Positions 11,381 to 23,170 are shown, counted from the first letter of the stretch. The stretch is 64,000 bases of DNA from Lytechinus variegatus (GCF_018143015.1 NC_054740.1:50774240-50838239); one strand, 5' to 3'. The notes: generated by a model from the sequence alone, not told the origin. Numbers and translations: made by a program.

Positions 11381-11952
11381 TTAAAGGACAAGTCCACCCC
11401 AACAAAAACTTGATTTGAATAAAAAGAGAAAAATTCAACAAGCATAAGATTTCATCAAAATCGGATGTAAAATAAGAAATTTATAGGATTTTAAAGTTTC
11501 GCTTCATTTCACAAAACAGTTATATGCACATCTCGGCCGGTATGCAAATGAGGAACTGATAACATCACTCACTATTTCTTTTGTATTTTATTAGGCCTAT
11601 AGGAAATATGAAATTTTTTATTTTCTTGTCATTGTCATGTGAAACGAAGTTTCATTCCTCCCTGAACACGTGGAATTCCATCATTTTAACATTTTGTGCT
11701 TCAGGCAAGGAGGTCCTAATCGCCAAATTCATAAAAATTGAAATATTGTATGATTTAAACAATAAAAAACAAAAGAAATAGTGAGTGAGTGACATCATCG
11801 ACTCTCTCATTTGGATGTAACTGGCTCGACTTTTTAATGTCATAACTTTCTTATTTTACATCCGATTTTGATGAAATGCTCAGCATTGCGCTTGTCTGAT
11901 TTTTGTCTATTGATTGAAATCAACATTTTTCTGAGGTGGACTTGATCTTTAA
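11381..11952. mobile_element. TTAA-flanked MITE, same family as 10131
   Basis: The element (11385-11948) starts AGGACAAGTCCACCCCAAC and ends GAGGTGGACTTGATCT, with TTAA at 11381-11384 and 11949-11952. It shares TIRs and an interior (ACACGTGGAATTCCATCATT) with the 10131 element, with the interior inverted. Short ORFs on both strands are by-products. Confidence 0.9.
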
Positions 11953-12167
11953 TTCTAAGATGGTATGAGCGTGATGAGCGATGCATGTATCCCGATAGGA
12001 GGGGATTGACTGGACCAGGTAGGCATACGAAAAGTGCGGTGAATGTGGCGGATACTATAACCTGGCGGAATGGATCACCCGTTCCAGGGACAAATCTGCT
12101 GATGCAGAAATGATATACTTATAATACTGATGGCGTGTTCGAAACAGCTAGAAATGATCGCGGAAGA

Positions 12168-12349
12168 TCATTTATGATCATTTTTGTCAATTCCTCTATC
12201 TACATTTGTGTACTGTTTCGCACTGGAAAAAGTTGAATATAACTTTTGACAAGCAGCTGGGATGAGAATTATTATGATGGCTGCAATATCGATGAGTCCA
12301 GCAACGATGAAGGCGAAATTATAAGACTGAAGTTTGTCGTAGAGTATAC
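12168..12349 (-). CDS. MCT-like gene, exon 5 (TM12 and C-tail)
   Basis: The acceptor TACGTACCTAG precedes 12349 and a TAA stop ends at 12168. It encodes ILYDKLQSYNFAFIVAGLID, the expected TM11-12 region, then a hydrophobic run and a short polar tail (NVDRGIDKNDHK). Phase matches exon 4 (G|GT). Confidence 0.85.
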
Positions 12350-15300
12350 CTAGGTACGTATAAAAACAAATAAGATATTTAGAATTAATATTCATATAAA
12401 AATATATTTGATTTGATTTATTCATTTCCACATTCCAATAACAAAAGTATCTACAAATGTTATCATTTTGTCTCAGCATAACATAAGCAAATGACATAAA
12501 GAGTAACATAATACATACATACATTCTAACAATGTACTTGAAGTATATCTGTACCTAATCATTTTTTTTCTAAATTATCACATCAAATATCAGAAAAAAT
12601 ACATATATGAACATAGCACATTTTGGAATGTGGGAGACCTCCATCTTAAGCTTAGAGCTTCAAATTGATAAAGGTCTCGAAAAGAAAGGGGAAGGAAAAC
12701 CCTTATAAAAACAGACAAGTATATATAGTTCCTTATTTTTTAGTACCAAGTAAATGTTCATTTGGTTATGGTGATGAAATAAATAAAGATGATGGTAATT
12801 GAATTATCATGGCTATTTCTGTTAATACTATCATTATTATAATTGTTATTATTATCATTATCATTATTATTATCATTATCATTATTAATTATCATTTTTA
12901 TTATGATCATTATTATTATTATTATTATTATCATTACTTTTATTATTATTATCATCATTATTATTATCATTATTACTAAGTATTATTATTATTATCACCA
13001 TCATCAGAAACCTTGAATAAATCAATAATTCATTTTGATTGAATGCCACAATTTATTAAAACTTTACATCAGTATCGTCGAAAACGATCAAACAATAATT
13101 ACATCAATACATTCACCTGTATAAACATTAATACCCAGTATATTAACATCAACCATCATACAACAACAACAATGATAAAAATATCGATGATATTCAGATT
13201 AAAAAATAAGATAATAATCGTAATAAAGATGAAACATTATAACATTCAGAGGGTCAGATCCAGCTTTCTTCAATGGCTAAAAGCTTTTTTTTGTAAATGG
13301 GGGGGGGGCTGTTAAGGGAAGTCCTTTACAAAAGACGGAAGTTCTAAATTCATCGTAAGTTTATTCGTATTAACAAGATAAAATTTCTCATGGCCTGAAA
13401 TAATGTAAACGTGATTCCAAAGCTGAAAATTTTGGATATTTCATGTAGGCCTATTCAGACCTGAGAATTGAATATTTTTAGCAGTTTGTGTTTTCATTTA
13501 CATGATGGACATATCAATAAATGATGCGAGTGCGAAGCACGTGCTTACTTTTTCTGGCGATATAGACATAAAAAAATTAAGAACGAAACATAGTAAGCAC
13601 TATCATGATATGATGCGTTTCTAACTAAAGTAATTCGTGCGAATGCAAAACGCGGGCTGAAGATATTTTACACACTGACTTTAAAAGAGAATATTTAAAG
13701 GAGCGTTATTATTTCCCTTCCCTTTTTTATTTAATTTTCTTCCTCTTATCTTTTTTTCATATTTTCTCCTCTCCTATATCTTTTTATTTCCTTTTATATT
13801 TTTCAATTTTCCATTTTTTCCGCCCCTCCCCGATCCGTCTATGATTATAAAAATGACGAATGCAACACTTACCGACAACAGCCCCTCCTCCGACCTCCCC
13901 AATACCAATCAGGTAATGAAGGGACAATGCTACAACAGCCAGATCAGGTGGAACTGAAGACTGCGGCAGGCAGGCATTGGTTACTATCAGACCACCAAAT
14001 AAGAAGCCACTTGCAAACGAAAGGAAAGCGAGCGCAGGAAAGGAGTGGGCAACCGTGTTGAGGAAGAAGACCACGGCGGTGACGAAGTGCAGGAGACAGA
14101 AGGTCACCCAGTCTTCCAGGAGTTTCCTCGAGGAGAAGAAACCAAGGGAAAACCGCCCGAGGATGTTCGCTGCTCCCCCGATGGTAGCGAAGAAGACGGC
14201 ATCGCTGGATGGGAAACCTTTTTCCTCGGCGTTGGGGATGACGAAGATGACCCAGGCTGAGTAGCTTGTGCCGGTGATAACGACAGAGGTAACGATGGCT
14301 AGGTAAAGAGGGTGCCTTTGGAATAGCTCGGTGAATGAGGAGTGTTGTTCTATCACGTTGCTCGAAGACGTGTCCATGGTGCCATGGGAGTTGAGGAGAT
14401 GAGAAGTACTCGAGGCATGATCGTCTTCACTCTCGTTAGCGTCTCCTTCGTGGATACTCTGAGATTTAAATACGGATGTAATCGCTCAATGTACAAGTAG
14501 TGCTTAATAACAGAAGGAACAGAAGTCATCCTAATTCGTCAGTATTGGCTCATACACAATGATTTTCAGGCAAAGGCGTCGATCCTGGGGGGCAGGATGG
14601 GGCAAACACTACCGGATATGTAAAAATAAAATAAAATTGGAATTTTACACAGAAATCTACAAGCGAAATTGAAATGCTAATTCGTTCTTTATTTAAAATC
14701 GTGCTCAAAATGTCCGTTTTTTCAGAGTGGAATATAAAAATTTTCAGCTCGCGCTTCGCTCTAACATCACTTCTTTAGCAATAAATCCATACTTTTCATG
14801 GTTAAAAATGTGAATAGATTGTCCCGTTTTCAGGTAAACCTCCAAAGAACTCCCGCTTCGATTTGCAATAATATTTAGTTGGATATACATCTTGTTCCCT
14901 ATTAAAATCGTCCACTGAACTGTTTTTCAGATCGAAATATCAAAATTTTCAGCTCGAACGCTTCGCGCTTGCGTCTATTGTTCTTTCAGTTGCCCATCTT
15001 AATCACTGTTACCAAAAAGGCTTTGAATATTTAACTTTCAGGTCAGAATATTAAGAAATTTCAGCTCGCTCTCGGCACTTGCATTATTTGCGTATAGTAG
15101 TGAGATATGTATCCTCCTCTGAGCTATTCCAAACAGTTCTAAACAGGTACCTTTTTCATTTTTTCGGGTCAGTATACGAACAAATTTAAGCTCGCGCTTC
15201 GCGCTCGCATTATAATTTGTTGGTGAGACATGTGTCTCCTTCTCATGAGTCATATATATATGTACATATATAGGTCTCTGTGTGTGTGTGTTTGGATGAG

Positions 15301-18300
15301 TTGTGTGATCAAGCGCCTTTGGAACGTTGATTCATGATTTTGCCCCCCTCCCACCCCAATTTGAAAAATATAATTAGGTTGCTTTTTCAGTAACATTCGC
15401 AAATAGCACTTAGGATAGTTTTTTTTCTCACTCATCAGGTCATTCTGTGTTACTAATTGGAATCGCAAGTGTTTTAGTGAGTCTCTTATAAGTTATGTGT
15501 TGCACACATATTTTAGTTGATACGGACTGACACTTTAGTAACAGAAATTCGGAATACCAAGCTACTGCAGTAAAGACGATCTCCTCCGTTGACCATGCAG
15601 TTTAAGAAAGCCATTATTATATATCTATTTTCGTAAGATAACAATTATTTGCATGGCCTAAGCTGATGGGTTGAATTATTTCAGTTGGCCACATTTGGAG
15701 TAGTGTGTAAGCAGCGCTTTTTGACTAAAGGGAAAATGTGCTTCATCAAACTGACTTTTGTATTGAATTGGATGGATTTCATCATTCATGCCACGAAGAT
15801 ATGAAATAAGGGATTTCCGTATTCACGGCACTAAAATTATCAGAAATAGTGGATATCCACTGTCGCGCCACTAAGATCATGTCTTTTTATGCCATTAAAG
15901 GGGAAGTTCATCCTGACAAAAAGTTTATTGTAAAAATAGCAAAAAAATAATAAAAAATATTACCGAAGGTTTGAGAAAAATTCATCAAATAATTAAAAAG
16001 TTATTAGAATTTCAGTTATTTGATTTGTGACGTCATATGCGAGCAGCATTCCTACATAGCGAATGGTAATTTTTTTTTTTTTTTTTTTATTTCTGCATTC
16101 AATGAAATGTCAATGAAATGTCATTTTCTCAGAAAATTGAAAATGGTTTTCACTGTAACTTTTGCATATCAATAGACAAATCTTTTCACACCCGATCATG
16201 AAAAGAAAATAAAATTAAATCATCAGGAACCATACAAAATTTGAATTTCATACATTTTATATTACATAACACATGGGGCAGCTGCTCGTTTATGACGTCA
16301 CAAATCCAGAATTTTAAACTCTAATAACTTTCTTACTCTTTAACGGATTTTCCTCAAACCTTCACCAATAATTTTTACTGTTTTTCTGCTATTTTTACAA
16401 CAAAGTTTTCTTCAGGGTGAACTTCCCCTTTAACGATTAAGTAGCGATTGGACGTTCTCGATTATGCAATCTTGGCTAAATTTCATGCTCCATCGGATTT
16501 GACACTTTTATGTCAAAATGATTTTAGCAAGTGGGTTTATATGGCTCCAATATTTCCAAATTTCCTAATTCATTTGAACATAAATGATATAAGATCAAAA
16601 TAATATTCAGCAAACTCACAGGTAAATCGGTCACGACTTCATCAATATTTGACGGCGTTGATTGATAGGTCTTTGGTCGGAAGAGGGCGCAACATGGTAT
16701 ACAGTGAAGACTGATTCCACCCAATAGAAGCATTGCACCACGCCAGGAGTAGATCCGTCTCAGTTCTTCGGCCAGGACTGGCAGTGTCATCATTCCGACG
16801 CCCCCAGCGGTGAAAGTCACAGCAGTCACAATTTTGTAAATTGGGGAGAAGTAGTCGAGGAGACTGGCATGCGTAGGGAACATGACCAAGCCATAGCCTA
16901 TACCTAAAAGTTGATGGTATCGGTACAAAGCCAGGTGAGATTAAACTTAAAGAAGATTAAAATGTAAGAAGATCAATGATCAATTGATAACTGTACAAAT
17001 TGATTATGTGAGCATTTTCGGATTTCAGAGTTTTCAAAGTTTCTGGGAATTCGATAATGGCCAAGGTGTTCCAAGGATATTTATGGATTCCACGAAGAGC
17101 TAGAATGACAAACACATACATAAAATATTGTTTATTTTCTTGACCAAACAGAGCAATGCCAAGGTCCTGTAATTTCCATTGTTCACTATTAAAAACTCCC
17201 CTCCCACCCATGGGAGCATTTTCTTGATCCGCGCCTGCCTCAAGTTGCCCCCCCCCCCCCCCATACACACAAACAAGTAGGCCTATATCAGATTGGTTAA
17301 TTTAGATTACAACACAACGAGGGGTTACCCACCTACCTGATAAAATGAGACAGAGTAGAAATTGGATTCCCGTTCTAGAGAAAGATCCTAGAATAATTCC
17401 AACGGAACCCATGACGCTACCAGGAATGATAACCGTCCTCATGTACATTCGCTTCATTAACCATGGGCAAATTATGGCTACAACAAGGAAATAAACAACA
17501 ATAATACTCTGAGTGAGTTTTTTTTAATTATCAAATAATTATTCAATTATCTCTTCATCAGCTCTTTTGTATTTTTATATCATGACATCTCTGAAATTTG
17601 AAATATTTCATATTTCACTTATAAATATCAGCCAAATGAATATTGACTATGTGACGTCATCGGCTCTGTCATTTTGCATAAACACCTGTGTCGCTCTGTA
17701 ACAATCTTCTGAAAAATTAAAGCGAAAGTTTGAAGATGTCACAACCCTCAAAATTCACAATGAGATTTAGATAATTATATACACATTCACAAATTCCAGT
17801 TTCTGCTTATTCAAATCAACTAGCTGTTTGAGCGGAGTTGACTTTTCATAAAATCGGAGGTGATATCGCTCACAGGTCTATACCAAGAATAAATCCAAAT
17901 CCAAATGCTACGGCAGTGTGCATTTTTCTTTGAAGCATAAAAAACTAAAACACACTACATTGGACACAGACAAAGAAATGTTTGAGGTTGAAATTCAATG
18001 GACATTTCTGCTGCTAAAATAGAATAAGGTGGCTACGGGTAGTGCAATCATATTTATTTATTCTTCTATAAAAATCTGTTTCAATGACAGATACCGTTTG
18101 CAATCTCCTGTTGATGGATCTTTTTTTATCTTCAAATCCCTTTGGGTCCATATGGCTGTTGCATCTGTCTACTTTTCACGATGCCAGGATACTACATCGA
18201 AAAATGATGATCGATCATAATTTTGATTTTTTTTCACAGGTGTTTTTCGCATACGCTTGTAAGAACTAAGTTCTTTAAAGCGTATGCTTAAGAAGCATAC

Positions 18301-21300
18301 GTTTCACTTACATTATGAAACTATAATCTATATTCAAACCTCACATTACTACTATAACTACCAAAAAAAATTGCTAACAGCTAAAAATGCAAGTCAGAGA
18401 AGTGCAAGTGCATCCTCCCCCTCCCCCCCCCCCAAAAAAAAAAAGGTCAAAATACCCTGATATGCCTGCGTCCGACCAAAAATATTTGTCAAAAATGAAA
18501 AAAAGTAAGTTATTCTAAGCAATTTATTTTTTTCTGTCGGTCAAATACTCGTGACTTTTGCCCAGTACTGCAAATATTCACGAGGGGATCCAGCTTCCTT
18601 CCATAGCTAAAAGCTTCCCTATTTTTTGGTTCGTTTCTGGTAGACTCTTTACAAGTTGTATCTTTAATATAGTACATTACGAATCAGAAGGAAATCGTTC
18701 TGCGTTATCATATGCTTAGATTAATGGCGAATCCATCCGTCCCCTGTCCCAACCCCCCACCCTCCTCCACATGAGCCATTAAAAAACTTGTACAAGAAAA
18801 TGTCGGGCATACCCAAGTAAAGACCTTTTTTTGCTTGGCAAATTTTTCATGACAAAAATATTGGATACCAAATATTGGGTACCAAGTGTGTGCAGAATCA
18901 GAGACAAGTGGATAATAGTCGGGTGCTTTTATTTTGTCCTCTGTCGCCGAACCTTGGAAATAGCTTCCCCAGCAGCCATGCCAGCCATCGCCTTAAACAC
19001 CCCCAAATACACACACAGTTATGAATATGAAGATAAAATAGAATCCGTAACCTAACCGAACATCTATACGTCTATTCATATATCTGAACTTTAAACTCCC
19101 TGTATGACAAAAGATGGAGTCTGTTCATTATTGTAGTTATACTCCCCAACGCTCTTTAAAAAATAATCAATAGTTTGCATTTTTCGAATATAGGGCATTA
19201 TTGCTGTAATTCAGTAGTGGGTACATATCAGTTCAATTATAATATTCCATTATCATCCTTATGTAGTCAGGTAACACATGATTGGGTTCTTTTGCCTTTT
19301 TCCTCGTTACTTACATGATCATACATGCATAAAGGGACCCATAACCCTTTTTTATGTACGATAGGAATGATAATAATTTACTGCTAGCATCATAAACAAT
19401 ATGATAATCGAACAAAATAGAAATTGAAAAGAGATTGAAATTCTCCTGAACACTTTACAGTATTAGCCAGATCGTGGTCATTTTGCGCAGGATCGGAAGA
19501 AGGTCATTTGTACTAAAGTGCATGATGAGATAAGCACCAACTTTGATGACTTGATTATTCATATAGTTTTTAATTGATTGAGTTTTTCATTAAATCCACA
19601 AAAAACAACAATACGTCCACGAGCAACTGGTATTTCACAGTTGGCCAAGTACATTGCTATCATGCATTGAAATAGAAATTCCAACAAATACCTAGAGTGT
19701 TTATTGCTGTGCTCATTCTAGCCACCTGGTATACACTGTAAAACGCTGTTTAAACTTTTAAGCAGGTTGTTTGAGCCATCACTCTAACAACAATTGTTCA
19801 AAAATTTTAAACAACTGTTTAAACTTTTTAAACAAGTTGTTAGAAAAATTAACAATTATAAAAAAAAAGTTTAAACAGCTTGTTGTTAGATTGACAGGCT
19901 TAAACAATGTGCTATTCTGCATCCTGCTATGTATGGCGTGCTGTCATTATATTTTACATTGAAATTTGTCTATCATAATGAAAGAAGTGAACGATAATTG
20001 AATCATTAATGAGAGAGGAGTAGGTTTCCAGTTGGCTTGTTTGTTTCTGTTGATGAAGTTTATCGTAGTAGGATTGGCAGTTGATTTCATAACTTTGGGC
20101 CTATGATAAAATATATTATGTAAGATATTATGTATGTATAATATTTTACCCAATATTGGGAGGGAAGGGAACATGCATGTTTCCTGGGTATAATTTACCG
20201 CGTATTGGACTATTTCAACGCAACATTGTGTAAAATTTACAAAATATTGGGTTTGGGTCTCATCTATCCAATGAAAGTAAGTTTTTAAAGATTGTTACAC
20301 TTGAGTGAGCACTCTCCATTTTCGTAAAGCTCGCAGAAATCTGCGCAGAAATGCTTGTTTTCATGCTGTGTCAAGAGAAAGGGCGAACTCAAACTTACCC
20401 TGCGATAAATTTCTCATACATTTCCTTTGCACTTTTAGTCAATTGAAATAAAACGGACACATTCAAGCATTTAATATCAATTTTTGCCACACAACTTTTA
20501 CCCTTTATGTGCCTGCTGGATCTGAGTACTTAACTGAATCTGAACAAAAGTTTATACCAGACATCTCCAGCGTTTTTCCACTAAGTTTTTATTATTTAAA
20601 GTGGATTTACATTTCATTTAATATGTACTTGTTTCCCCACACTTTTTCCAAGCTTCACAATGATTACCGAAAGTTAATGAAAATCTAGTCTAAGCCATTT
20701 CATGTATATTACAGCTCAATGTAAAGCAAATATCGTCCCGATGGCCTCGGTGTGTGGGGGGAGTGGGGTAGGGCGCAATGCACTCTTCGAAGTGTTTTGG
20801 GCAAGGAAACCAGATAGAAGAAGGTAAAAGATATCTTCAAATTAATTTTACTAGCTAAATTCCACGTGTTCTTCATGATTAAGGTTTATTGTTATTTGCA
20901 TAACTATTTCAAAGTTCTGCACAAATAATTTTTTCACTAGCTTTTCAAAAGCAAGTGGTGCTTACTCAAGCGGAAATAGTTTTTGACAGTTATATCGTCA
21001 TTTACTTAAATGGATCTGTACCAATGTTAAAATGTGGACAAATCTTCAGGATATTACAAATCGTATAATTTTACAGGATTTTTTCTGAATGTAAACTTTT
21101 TTTGATACGCACTGTACCTTGCGTTATGAAAAGCCTACTTCAAAAGTCGTTATAGTGTCAAGGATGACCCGTTGCAAGTTTATTGGTTTCGCATTACATT
21201 TTCGTAATTTAAGGTTATTAATAATAAAAATAATATTTAGAGTAGGCTGGTATAGTAGTGCAGTTTGTACACAAATGTAACAACACCCTCAAAACCTAAC

Positions 21301-22466
21301 TGGAAAGAAAGCCAACAATTTATATCTCAATTTATATCATTCTTCGCAAGAATGAAAGTTTATAAGAGAGTTTGACGCCTTGTCGTAAAGGTTCCACATA
21401 CTAAATAAATTAACTTACGTTACAATAGCCTAATAATAATAATAATGGTAATACATGTATAAAAATTATAATACAGGCCATACATCTTCCTTTAACTTCA
21501 CATCATACGAAATTTAAAAAAATCTTATCCTGCACCAAATGTTTAATATATAAAAAACATGATGATACGACAGTGGAGTACCCCAGACGGCACGTCAATT
21601 TTGAAAAGGCGCAAAAATAAAGAAAAGGAGTGACATTTTATTTTTTACCACCCCCCCCCCCCACATTTGAGAGAAAATGCATAAAAACTAGCAGGTTTGG
21701 TCGTTCCGCTTCCTCGCATAATTCGATTCGATGCAATAATGGTTTTAATTCTCAAAATCGAAGGGTTTCGCGCCCTTGTCAGTGGCCACGTAGCGATTTT
21801 CAGAGTTCACGTTGGTGCCTGAAAACCCAACAACCCTCCCCACCCAATTCCGAATTCTGCCTGTTATCCAATTAAAATCATTTCTTAATTTGAATGAAAT
21901 GTAACAATCTGAATTTGAAGTGGCGCTGTAAAATAAGAGGGAATGGTAAAACATTACAATCTTTATCATACATAGAGCCTGAGTTAAATTGCAATATCGC
22001 AATTTCCAAACACTCGATACGAGATCACCACGATTACTCCATGATTAAGACCACCATTTCAATCGTGGCAAAAAGCACTATAGTGGGAACTAGGTATACT
22101 TCATTGTTCAGAATTGGAAAGTTCCCGTTTAAAGTTACAGAATGGGAAGGCCAGATTGTGCTTCTTACCATTGGCGGCGGAGCGGAGGATTATCTTTTGT
22201 GTTTAGGGGGGACGGCTATTGTTGCGTCCCCCAAACACAAAAGATAATCCTCTACTCCGCCGCCTATGCTTCTTACCCAAAGACATCGAGATTCCATGCG
22301 ACAGACCTACGGCTGTACCCACCAATCCAGTGGATACATTGAGGCTCGATGAGACGTCGTTGATGAAAATACCAAACGATTTTAGAATTCCAAGCTCCAA
22401 ATAAACAACAACACCGATCGCAATCAGGAGTAACCAATCGTAAGAGCTTCGGGCAAACGGCGCCAT
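12168..22466 (-). CDS. Monocarboxylate-transporter-like protein (SLC16/MFS), 5 exons, 460 aa
   Basis: Coding exons in transcript order: 22466-22277, 17477-17337, 16903-16620, 14458-13873, 12349-12168 (minus strand). The lengths 190+141+284+586+182 total 1383, exactly 461 codons with the stop. All junctions agree in phase (1, 1, 0, 1) and have GT donors and AG acceptors. The product is a 12-TM major facilitator of the SLC16 type. Family signs: YFSPIYKIVTAVTFTAGG in TM5, SWRGAMLLLGGI in TM6, and ANILGR in TM8 with an Arg at about residue 307. A hydrophilic acidic loop (about 196-250) sits between TM6 and TM7, as usual in the family. Its length fits the family (about 430-520). The first-TM signature DGGWGW is reduced to YDW. 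At the position of the TM8 aspartate of MCT1 (four residues before the Arg) there is Asn, so proton-coupled lactate transport is not implied; the substrate is unknown. The first in-frame ATG is at 22466; the frame stays open upstream but has no further ATG in the part read. Confidence 0.87.
12397..12540 (-). mobile_element. Retroposon 3' end with (AAATC)n tail
   Basis: Read on the minus strand, the sequence runs to GGAAATGAATAAATCAAATC, a typical 3' end of CR1/L2-like elements or SINEs with a short tandem tail. It sits in intron 4 just upstream of exon 5. Only a short 3' part is present. Confidence 0.45.
12820..12995. repeat. (ATT/ATC)n trinucleotide-rich microsatellite in intron 4
   Basis: About 175 bp of ATT, ATC and TTA units with interruptions. 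It produces a spurious Ile/Met/Asn reading frame. Confidence 0.9.
12996..13866. other. Intron 4 of MCT-like gene, remainder
   Basis: AT-rich intronic sequence with a G-run near 13303-13312 and a pyrimidine-rich stretch near 13715-13830. No gene is seen inside. Confidence 0.5.
13873..14458 (-). CDS. MCT-like gene, exon 4 (loop, TM7-TM11)
   Basis: The acceptor TTTAAATCTCAG precedes 14458; a GTAAGT donor starts at 13872. The exon opens with a polar acidic segment (SIHEGDANESEDDH), then TM7 to TM11. It contains ATIGGAANILGRFSLGF, the family's TM8 signature, and ALSLHYLIGIGEVGGGAVVG near the end. GC content is clearly higher than in the flanking intron. The acceptor could also be two bases downstream, but that would break frame with exon 3. 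Confidence 0.88.
14575..15480. repeat. Repeat with recurring CTCGCGCTTCGCGCTCGCAT motif, in intron 3
   Basis: It starts GCGTCGATCCTGGGGGGCAG, then carries tandem degenerate units (about 130-160 bp) with TTTTCAGCTCGCGCTTCGC near 14742, 14950, 15057 and 15187. The same family occurs at 23180-23610 and 57700-58400, with fragments near 24295 and 28705. Minus-strand ORFs at 15038-15468 are artefacts of it. Confidence 0.75.
15895..16433. mobile_element. TTAA-flanked MITE in intron 3
   Basis: The element (15899-16429) starts AGGGGAAGTTCATCCTGAC and ends CAGGGTGAACTTCCCCT, with TTAA at 15895-15898 and 16430-16433. TIRs extend through AAAATTCATCAAATAATTAA / AAGTTATTAGA. It contains a T-run and no ORF. 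Confidence 0.92.
16620..16903 (-). CDS. MCT-like gene, exon 3 (TM4-TM6)
   Basis: The acceptor CAACTTTTAG precedes 16903; a GTGAGT donor starts at 16619. It encodes GIGYGLVMFPTHASLLDYFS, then the TM5 alanine/glycine-rich helix and RRIYSWRGAMLLLGGISLHC, and ends VVTDLP. Phase 1 in, phase 0 out. Confidence 0.9.
17337..17477 (-). CDS. MCT-like gene, exon 2 (TM2-TM3)
   Basis: The acceptor TTTCCTTGTTGTAG precedes 17477; a GTAGGT donor starts at 17336. It encodes IICPWLMKRMYMRTVIIPGS and then GSVGIILGSFSRTGIQFLLC, matching the MCT TM2-TM3 region. Phase 1 in and out; 141 bp. It is not visible as a long ORF because the exon is short. Confidence 0.88.
17478..19732. other. Intron 1 of MCT-like gene, 3' half
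   Basis: Repeat-rich intronic DNA. A decayed member of the GGACAAGTCC/GGTGGACTTG MITE family lies at about 17510-17850 (its GGAGTTGACTTTTCAT end is recognisable). A C/A homopolymer stretch is at 18415-18445. No exon with matching phase was seen. Confidence 0.45.
19733..19905. mobile_element. Palindromic MITE-like element, ACACTGTAAAA type end
   Basis: Contains ACACTGTAAAACGCTGTTTA and repeated inverted GTTTAAAC / AACAACTTGTT / TTAAACAA words, so most of it can fold back. The left end is like that of the palindrome at 53572. The right end is not clearly defined. Confidence 0.5.
19906..22158. other. Intron 1 of MCT-like gene, 5' half
   Basis: No coding exon was recognised. Contains an AATATTGGG-rich patch at 20140-20255 and a 14-base C-run near 21648. 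Small ORFs at 21630-22247 lack homology signs. Confidence 0.45.
22159..22277. mobile_element. 97 bp hairpin element with 11 bp target duplication at a splice donor
   Basis: Inverted repeats of about 42 bp (left starts ATTGGCGGCGGAGCGGAGGA; the right is its complement ending CTCCGCCGCCTA) enclose a ~12-base loop (22170-22266). The 11-base word TGCTTCTTACC flanks it at 22159-22169 and 22267-22277. On the minus strand this word reads GGTAAGAAGCA, which is the 5' splice site of MCT exon 1, so the insertion left two identical donor sequences 108 bp apart. Superfamily unknown; no ORF. Confidence 0.85.
22277..22466 (-). CDS. MCT-like gene, exon 1 (N-terminus, TM1 and start of TM2)
   Basis: The first in-frame ATG is at 22466. 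It encodes MAPFARSSYDWLLLIAIGVV, then LGILKSFGIF and STGLVGTAVGLSHGISMSL, matching the N-terminal MCT helices. The donor GTAAGA starts at 22276. The second donor copy beyond the hairpin (GT at 22168-22167) would add 108 in-frame bases, but a stop at 22205-22203 would end the protein. Confidence 0.87.
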
Positions 22467-23170
22467 CGCACAAGAGAAATGGATGCAACTACATACGACG
22501 GTCGACAACGAGATGGGTGCTAGAGGGCACACGAGAGTAATTCATCTGCGCGCAAAGCATGCCGGACGGGTTTAAGTAAAGATCACATGGCCTTATTGAT
22601 TAAAATAATTCATTAAAAATAGATCAAATGTTTGTATATCAAAAGAAAAACGATAGAGGTAATGCTACGTTCATACTCTTTCATAATTAAGGCGTTTGGG
22701 GAGGCTAGACTGCATTTTTAAAAATTTCATTTCAATTATTATATACCCACAATGCAGTTCTGTTTTTTCTGGCAATGAACTGGCCAAAATTATGGTTAAT
22801 CTTATTTCAGGCCATTTAAACTATTGATTGAGCTAGGCAAGTACCTGATTAACATTTCAAGTCTTAATGTACTGTTAATTAATTAATTGTGACTAATGTC
22901 AGTGAATTAAAGCAAAATCTATCGAGGGATTGATTTTTAATGATATTTTGATGAGCTATGATGTAACACGTGAATGAATGGGGGTCTGTAATACTCGTGC
23001 CCTACAGAGTTTACGTCCTACGAACAAGTAGTTACGACCAGGACGTGCTCATGCTGACGTTATGAAAAAAAATCTTGATACCAAAACTATATTGTTGTTT
23101 TAGCACTATACGCTGATTCATTCCGAAAACAGTCTTAAACCGCAAAGATGATTCTATCTTCAATGACATC
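22467..23170. other. Upstream of the MCT-like gene
   Basis: Possible 5'UTR and promoter region. CpG-containing sequence lies at 22470-22560; beyond it the DNA is AT-rich. No TATA box or other site could be assigned with confidence. Confidence 0.3.

Noticed and set aside
13977-14264. Plus-strand ORFs of 95 and 71 codons
   Set aside because: They are antisense to the well-supported MCT exon 4.
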